Below are positions 60,242 through 64,000 of a DNA stretch of 64,000 nucleotides, in pieces. Both the position numbers and the translations under genes were made by a program. The DNA is taken from positions 2,046,001-2,110,000 of the forward strand of contig NZ_CP073089.1 of NCBI RefSeq assembly GCF_018137945.1. Reading direction: 5' to 3'. A model generated the notes under the pieces. It ran no database searches. It was given only the letters and a program-made list of their open reading frames with translations, and was not told the DNA's origin. This stretch comes from Brevibacterium sp. W7.2 (GTDB lineage Bacteria > Actinomycetota > Actinomycetes > Actinomycetales > Brevibacteriaceae). Numbering within the stretch: the stretch's first letter is position 1; the number at the start of each line of letters is the position of its first letter.

Positions 60242-62392
60242 TTGCGAACCAGCGCCTTCGCCCTGCCCGCTCGTCTGTCCGCCAAAGCCCGACCGCACCT
60301 CATCGCCGCCGACGATGCGCTGTTCTCCCGCGTCTCCCAAGCCCTGGAGACCGAGTCCGCCCGGCTGACCACCCGCCTCGCCGAGCTGCGGGCGACACCC
60401 GCGTCCTCCGGTGAGGCGGCCGTCGAACGCGACGCCCTCGTCCGCGATGCCTCCGCGCAGCTGAGCCTGCTCGGCCGCTTCGACCTCGACCTGTGCCTCG
60501 GTCGGATGGTGACCACGACCGGTGAGACGATCCACATCGGCCGGATGGGCATCCGCGACGAGCACGGCGACCCGCTGCTCGTCGACTGGCGCACCTCTGC
60601 GGCCGAACCGTACTTCGCCGCCACCCTCGCCTCCCCCTTCGGTCTCACGAGCAGGAGACGATATCGCTGGCGGGACGGCGTGGTCATCGACTACTGGGAA
60701 GAGCAGCTGAGTCCCGACGGCGGTGCCGATGCCGCTGTGCTCGACGACCAGTCGGCCTTCCTCGCAGCTCTCTCCGCGGTGCGCTCGCCGCGGATGCCCG
60801 ATGTCCTCGGCACGATCCAGGCCGACCAGGATGCGGTCATCCGCACGTCTGCCCGTCGACCGCTCGTCGTCGACGGCGGGCCGGGCACGGGCAAGACCGT
60901 CGTCGCGCTGCACCGGGCCGCCTACCTGCTCCATTCCACACCGCAGGTGAGATCCGGAGGCGGGCTGCTCTTCATCGGCCCGACCGCAACGTATCTGCGC
61001 TACGTCGACGACGTCCTCCCCCGCCTCGGTGAGGATGCGGTGCAGATGTGCACGCTGAGCGACCTCGTGCCGGAGACTGCCACGGCTCCCGAGTCTGCGG
61101 ACTCCGCCCGGATCAAAGGTGCGCTCGATCCCGCCGAGGTGGTCGACCGGGCCGTCTCGCTCTACGAGCAGCCGCCGACCGACGACCTGACCGTCCCGAC
61201 TCCGGCCGGCGAGATTCCGGTCGGACTGGGGATGTGGGCCGAAGCGTTCCGGGCCGGGATCGGGACGACGCCGCACAACGACGCCCGTGATGAGGTGTGG
61301 GACGAACTCGTCGACATCATCGTCGACCATGCCCGGGACCTCGATGAGGACATCGACGAGGGGTTGACTCGGCGCATGGTCCGCTGCGATCCGGCACTGC
61401 GGACGGCACTGACAGCCGCATGGCCCGTGCTCGATCCGCTCGACATCGTCGGCGACCTGTGGACCGTGCCGGCCTACCTGGACATGTGCGCACCGGGGCT
61501 GACGCCGACGCAGATCGACGCGCTCATCCGCCGAGAACCGCGAGACTGGACGGCATCGGATCTGCCGTTCCTCGATGCCGCCCGCCGTCGCATCGGCGAC
61601 CCGGACGCTCACCGTCGCCGACGCACCGACGAGCGCGAGTCCGCCGCCGAACGCGCGCGGATGAGCGACGTCATCGACGACCTCATCTCTGCCGACGACA
61701 GCGAGCTGCGGGAGATGACGATGCTCCGCAGCGCGGACCTGCAGGCAGCTCTGAAGAATTCCAGTGGTCGAACGGTGCCGCAACCGGATCGGCTCGCCGG
61801 TCCGTTCGGTCACATCATCGTCGACGAAGCCCAGGAGCTCACCGATGCCCAGTGGCGGATGATCCTCGACCGGTGCCCCTCGAAATCGGTGACGATCGTC
61901 GGAGACCGCGCTCAGGCAAGGGACGGGTTCGCCGAGACGTGGGAGGCACGGCTGTCGCGGGTGGGGCTGAGCGTCGAGACGGTGCACCTGAGCGTCAACT
62001 ATCGCACCCCCGCCGAGGTGATGGCCGAAGCCGGTCCCGTCATCCGTGCCGCCCTCCCCGATGCGAATGTGCCAGACTCCGTGCGCACCTCCGGAAACCC
62101 GTTGCGCCGTGAACGGACGGAGGCGCTCATCCCCGTCGTCGAGGCGTGGCTGAGCGCCCACGAGCAGGGCACCGTCGGCATCATCGCGGCCGACCCCAGT
62201 GTCCTCCCCGTCCCGGGTCGCTGGCGGCGATCCGAGCGGGTGAACGCGTTCACTCCACTCGAGGTCAAGGGTCTCGAGTTCGATCTCGTCGTCCTCGTCG
62301 ACCCCGATCGGTTCGGTGACGGCATCACCGGTGCCGTCGACCGCTACGTCGCGATGACCCGATCAACCGCGGAGCTCGTGATTCTCTCCTGA
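60242..62392 (+). CDS. helR: HelR/HelD-type RNA polymerase-recycling ATPase
   Basis: TTG 60242 with AGGAG five bases upstream gives 716 residues. This is a UvrD/Rep-like SF1 ATPase: an N-terminal coiled-coil arm (residues 20-75) that enters the RNA polymerase secondary channel, GRMGIRDEHGDPLLVDWRTS before the motor, Walker A VVDGGPGTGKTVVALHRAAY, Walker B HIIVDEAQELTDAQWRMI, and NAFTPLEVKGLEFDLVVLVD then RYVAMTRSTAELVIL at the end. In Streptomyces, HelR frees rifamycin-bound polymerase from promoters and gives resistance. The RAE upstream supports this subclass. The end overlaps the convergent permease gene by 30 bp. Confidence 0.88.
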   Translation: MRTSAFALPARLSAKARPHLIAADDALFSRVSQALETESARLTTRLAELRATPASSGEAAVERDALVRDASAQLSLLGRFDLDLCLGRMVTTTGETIHIGRMGIRDEHGDPLLVDWRTSAAEPYFAATLASPFGLTSRRRYRWRDGVVIDYWEEQLSPDGGADAAVLDDQSAFLAALSAVRSPRMPDVLGTIQADQDAVIRTSARRPLVVDGGPGTGKTVVALHRAAYLLHSTPQVRSGGGLLFIGPTATYLRYVDDVLPRLGEDAVQMCTLSDLVPETATAPESADSARIKGALDPAEVVDRAVSLYEQPPTDDLTVPTPAGEIPVGLGMWAEAFRAGIGTTPHNDARDEVWDELVDIIVDHARDLDEDIDEGLTRRMVRCDPALRTALTAAWPVLDPLDIVGDLWTVPAYLDMCAPGLTPTQIDALIRREPRDWTASDLPFLDAARRRIGDPDAHRRRRTDERESAAERARMSDVIDDLISADDSELREMTMLRSADLQAALKNSSGRTVPQPDRLAGPFGHIIVDEAQELTDAQWRMILDRCPSKSVTIVGDRAQARDGFAETWEARLSRVGLSVETVHLSVNYRTPAEVMAEAGPVIRAALPDANVPDSVRTSGNPLRRERTEALIPVVEAWLSAHEQGTVGIIAADPSVLPVPGRWRRSERVNAFTPLEVKGLEFDLVVLVDPDRFGDGITGAVDRYVAMTRSTAELVILS

Positions 62393-63709
62393 CGCCGCCC
62401 GCCTCCCAGACAGCCTTGTCGCAGCGCTGATGATGCCGATCGTGAGAAGCGCTCCGATGACGATCGTCATCACGTATGGCACCGGATTGAGCACGGCCAG
62501 GGGCGTTCCCAGCTTCGCAATCGCGAACGGAATCACAGCGACCGCGGCGGCCACCGCAGCGGCGACGGCGCTGGCGAGGATGGCGATGACACCTTCGGCG
62601 ACGACTGTCCGGCGCACCTGGCCTGCGGTCGCGCCGACGAGTCGCAAATCTCTGAGCTCCTCACGCCGCGCGGCGATCGCTGAGACGATGGTGTTGGCCA
62701 GGGCGATGGCCATGAATGCAGCGATGAGCACCACGACGAGGTAGTTGATCGAAGCCATCACCGCACCGATCCCGCCGGAGTTCGAGTTCGCGTCGTTCTC
62801 GATGGCCTGCATCGTCAGCGTCCCTGACGAGACTCCGATGAAGAGGACGAGGAAAGTCACGAGGGGACGGGAGCGCTGGTGCACCTCGCGCAGGTTGATG
62901 CGGGCGAGGTGGACGCTTGCCGTCCCGCGAACCGAGGCCTTGCCGAGCAGACGATTGGCCAGACCGAGGATCTCGGCGGCGAGCAGGGCCGTGCCCACTG
63001 CCACGAGCACGACTCCCGGGCCCGTGGCCGCGGTGGCGTACACGCTGGAGGGATCCATTGCCAATGACGTCACCGAGGAGGCCAGGCCGATGACGATGAG
63101 CGTGACAGCTGCCGCCCGGCGGACACGTGGTCCCCGCTGCCGCGAAGCCGCGGTCTCAGGTGCACCGATCGGACTGCGACGTGCCGCTGAACGCGCGCCG
63201 AGGTGGCCGCCGAGCACACCGGCCGCAATGACGAGCAGACCGGCAGTCGCAGGGAGAACCCACCCTGGAGTGTAGTGGGAAGCCGCGCTGATCAGACCAT
63301 TCGCCGCGACGCGCGAAACGATGACACCACCGAGAAGATAGCTCAGTGCCACGCCCGGCAGGGCAGCGACAACGGAGATCGCGGCGGTCTCGACTGCGGC
63401 CAGGCGCCTCACCTGCTCAGGCGTGGCTCCGATGAGGCGAAGCCCGGTGATCTCGTCGGTGCGGTTCTCCAGAGCCACAGAGACTGTTGACACGACGGCG
63501 AAGACGACGATTGCGAGGATCCACGTTCCCATGATGAGAGGGAACTGGGTGAGGAACGGTCGGTCGGCAACGGCTGTCTCCGGTGCGATCCCAGTGGCGA
63601 GGATGGCGGCCATCGCCGAGACCAGGGTCGTCCCGACGAGGATGACGACGCCAGTGGCGAGGAAACTGCGCCGGTGGTGCGCTGCGGACTGCAGCGCGAT
63701 CCGGATCAT
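62363..63709 (-). CDS. FtsX-like ABC transporter permease
   Basis: The 448-residue protein has eight predicted helices in two FtsX-type units. SVALENRTDEITGLRLIGAT then PEQVRRLAAVETAAISVVAA, and AARREELRDLRLVGATAGQV then RRTVVAEGVIAILASA, are the two repeats of the conserved cytoplasmic loop and helix. It forms a MacB-type exporter with the upstream ATPase (ATGA overlap). The family handles peptides, lipoproteins and antimicrobial peptides. Convergent overlap with helR. Confidence 0.87.
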   Translation of the reverse strand: MIRIALQSAAHHRRSFLATGVVILVGTTLVSAMAAILATGIAPETAVADRPFLTQFPLIMGTWILAIVVFAVVSTVSVALENRTDEITGLRLIGATPEQVRRLAAVETAAISVVAALPGVALSYLLGGVIVSRVAANGLISAASHYTPGWVLPATAGLLVIAAGVLGGHLGARSAARRSPIGAPETAASRQRGPRVRRAAAVTLIVIGLASSVTSLAMDPSSVYATAATGPGVVLVAVGTALLAAEILGLANRLLGKASVRGTASVHLARINLREVHQRSRPLVTFLVLFIGVSSGTLTMQAIENDANSNSGGIGAVMASINYLVVVLIAAFMAIALANTIVSAIAARREELRDLRLVGATAGQVRRTVVAEGVIAILASAVAAAVAAAVAVIPFAIAKLGTPLAVLNPVPYVMTIVIGALLTIGIISAATRLSGRRAASGENHELRG

Positions 63710-64000
63710 GGCGCCACCTCGGTGGGCATTCCGGGCGCGGACTCAGCCGCCGGTGGAGGGCCGGGCTCCGTCTGCTCTGCATCATCGATGAGTGCTGCCA
63801 TGCGCGCAGCCACCACACTCGCCGTGGGGTCGACGAGGTCGTCGACGATGCGCCCGTCGGCCAGGAAGAGCACGTGGTCGGAAAAGGCGGCAGCTGTCGG
63901 GTCATGGGTGACCATGACGATGGTCTGACCTCCGTCGGCGAGGTCCCGGAGCAGGGTGAGGACGTCGCGTGCACTGCGCAGGTCGAGAGCACCGGTTGGC
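63706..64000 (-). CDS. ABC transporter ATPase (C-terminal part only, rest outside window)
   Basis: The last 98 codons include TGALDLRSARDVLTLLRDLA after the D-loop, the H-loop TIVMVTHDPTAAAFSDHVLF and LADGRIVDDL, followed by a Pro/Ala-rich tail. Walker A and the signature lie beyond the right edge. The arrangement GALDLRSA...THDP is typical of the LolD/MacB ATPases that pair with FtsX permeases. Confidence 0.88.
   Translation of the reverse strand, partial: PTGALDLRSARDVLTLLRDLADGGQTIVMVTHDPTAAAFSDHVLFLADGRIVDDLVDPTASVVAARMAALIDDAEQTEPGPPPAAESAPGMPTEVAP

Overview
The window is chromosomal DNA from a high-GC actinobacterium. Evidence: very high GC at third codon positions, many GTG starts and 4-base ATGA/GTGA overlaps, several apparently leaderless genes, a DUF3145 gene, a gluABCD-type glutamate transporter, a MoeZ-type sulfur carrier activator and a BioQ-type operator. 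Brevibacteriaceae or a close Micrococcales relative would fit, but no rRNA or marker gene here settles the genus.

Layout. 1-6.95 kb: housekeeping and regulatory genes (DUF3145, an ArsR-SRPBCC fusion, a CAU tRNA, an EAL-like/DICT protein, an MFS exporter, a CPBP protease, a quinone-type oxidoreductase). 6.998-19.07 kb: a luciferase-like (LLM) flavin oxidoreductase gene cut in two by an 11.0-kb integrative mobilizable element bounded by a shared 9-bp core (7803-7811 and 18817-18825). The element carries a large serine integrase, small ORFs, an HUH-plus-SF3-helicase Rep of the type found in CRESS-like plasmids with origin-like repeats upstream, a mobC/relaxase/mobB set in which mobB overprints the relaxase tail, and a metal-resistance cargo: cmtR-cadD, then a nearly identical second cmtR, a P1B-type ATPase, lspA and a thioredoxin-like gene.

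19.2-30.0 kb: tRNA-Asn, a DMT-type membrane protein, a GT4 glycosyltransferase that seems to start at CTG, gluQRS, a small acetyltransferase, gluABCD, an acyl-CoA synthetase and a ModB-ModC fusion. 30.1-36.5 kb: a molybdenum cofactor cluster (TOBE regulator, moaE, moaC, moeA; divergent moaA-moaD; moeZ; second moeA). The cluster can take GTP to molybdopterin and insert Mo, but no modA is visible.

36.6-51.5 kb: transporters and membrane proteins (POT peptide symporter, MFS, a YvlD-type holin-like protein), a UspA pair protein, a 33-codon peptide ORF in a long intergenic stretch, tRNA-Ala(GGC), alkylation repair genes (ogt and an AdaA-AlkA fusion), a MocR regulator operonic with an arsenite/bile-acid-type transporter and divergent from a YczE-type protein, and a PLP decarboxylase. 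51.7-55.0 kb: a carnitine-to-betaine operon (XRE-TetR fusion regulator, BKACE, fused carnitine dehydrogenase-thioesterase). 55.0-59.3 kb: bioBAFD in one overlapping operon behind a BioQ-type operator. 59.5-64 kb: a YdeI-like protein, a HelR/HelD RNA polymerase-recycling ATPase preceded by a perfect match to the rifamycin-associated element, and an FtsX-type ABC exporter that runs off the edge.
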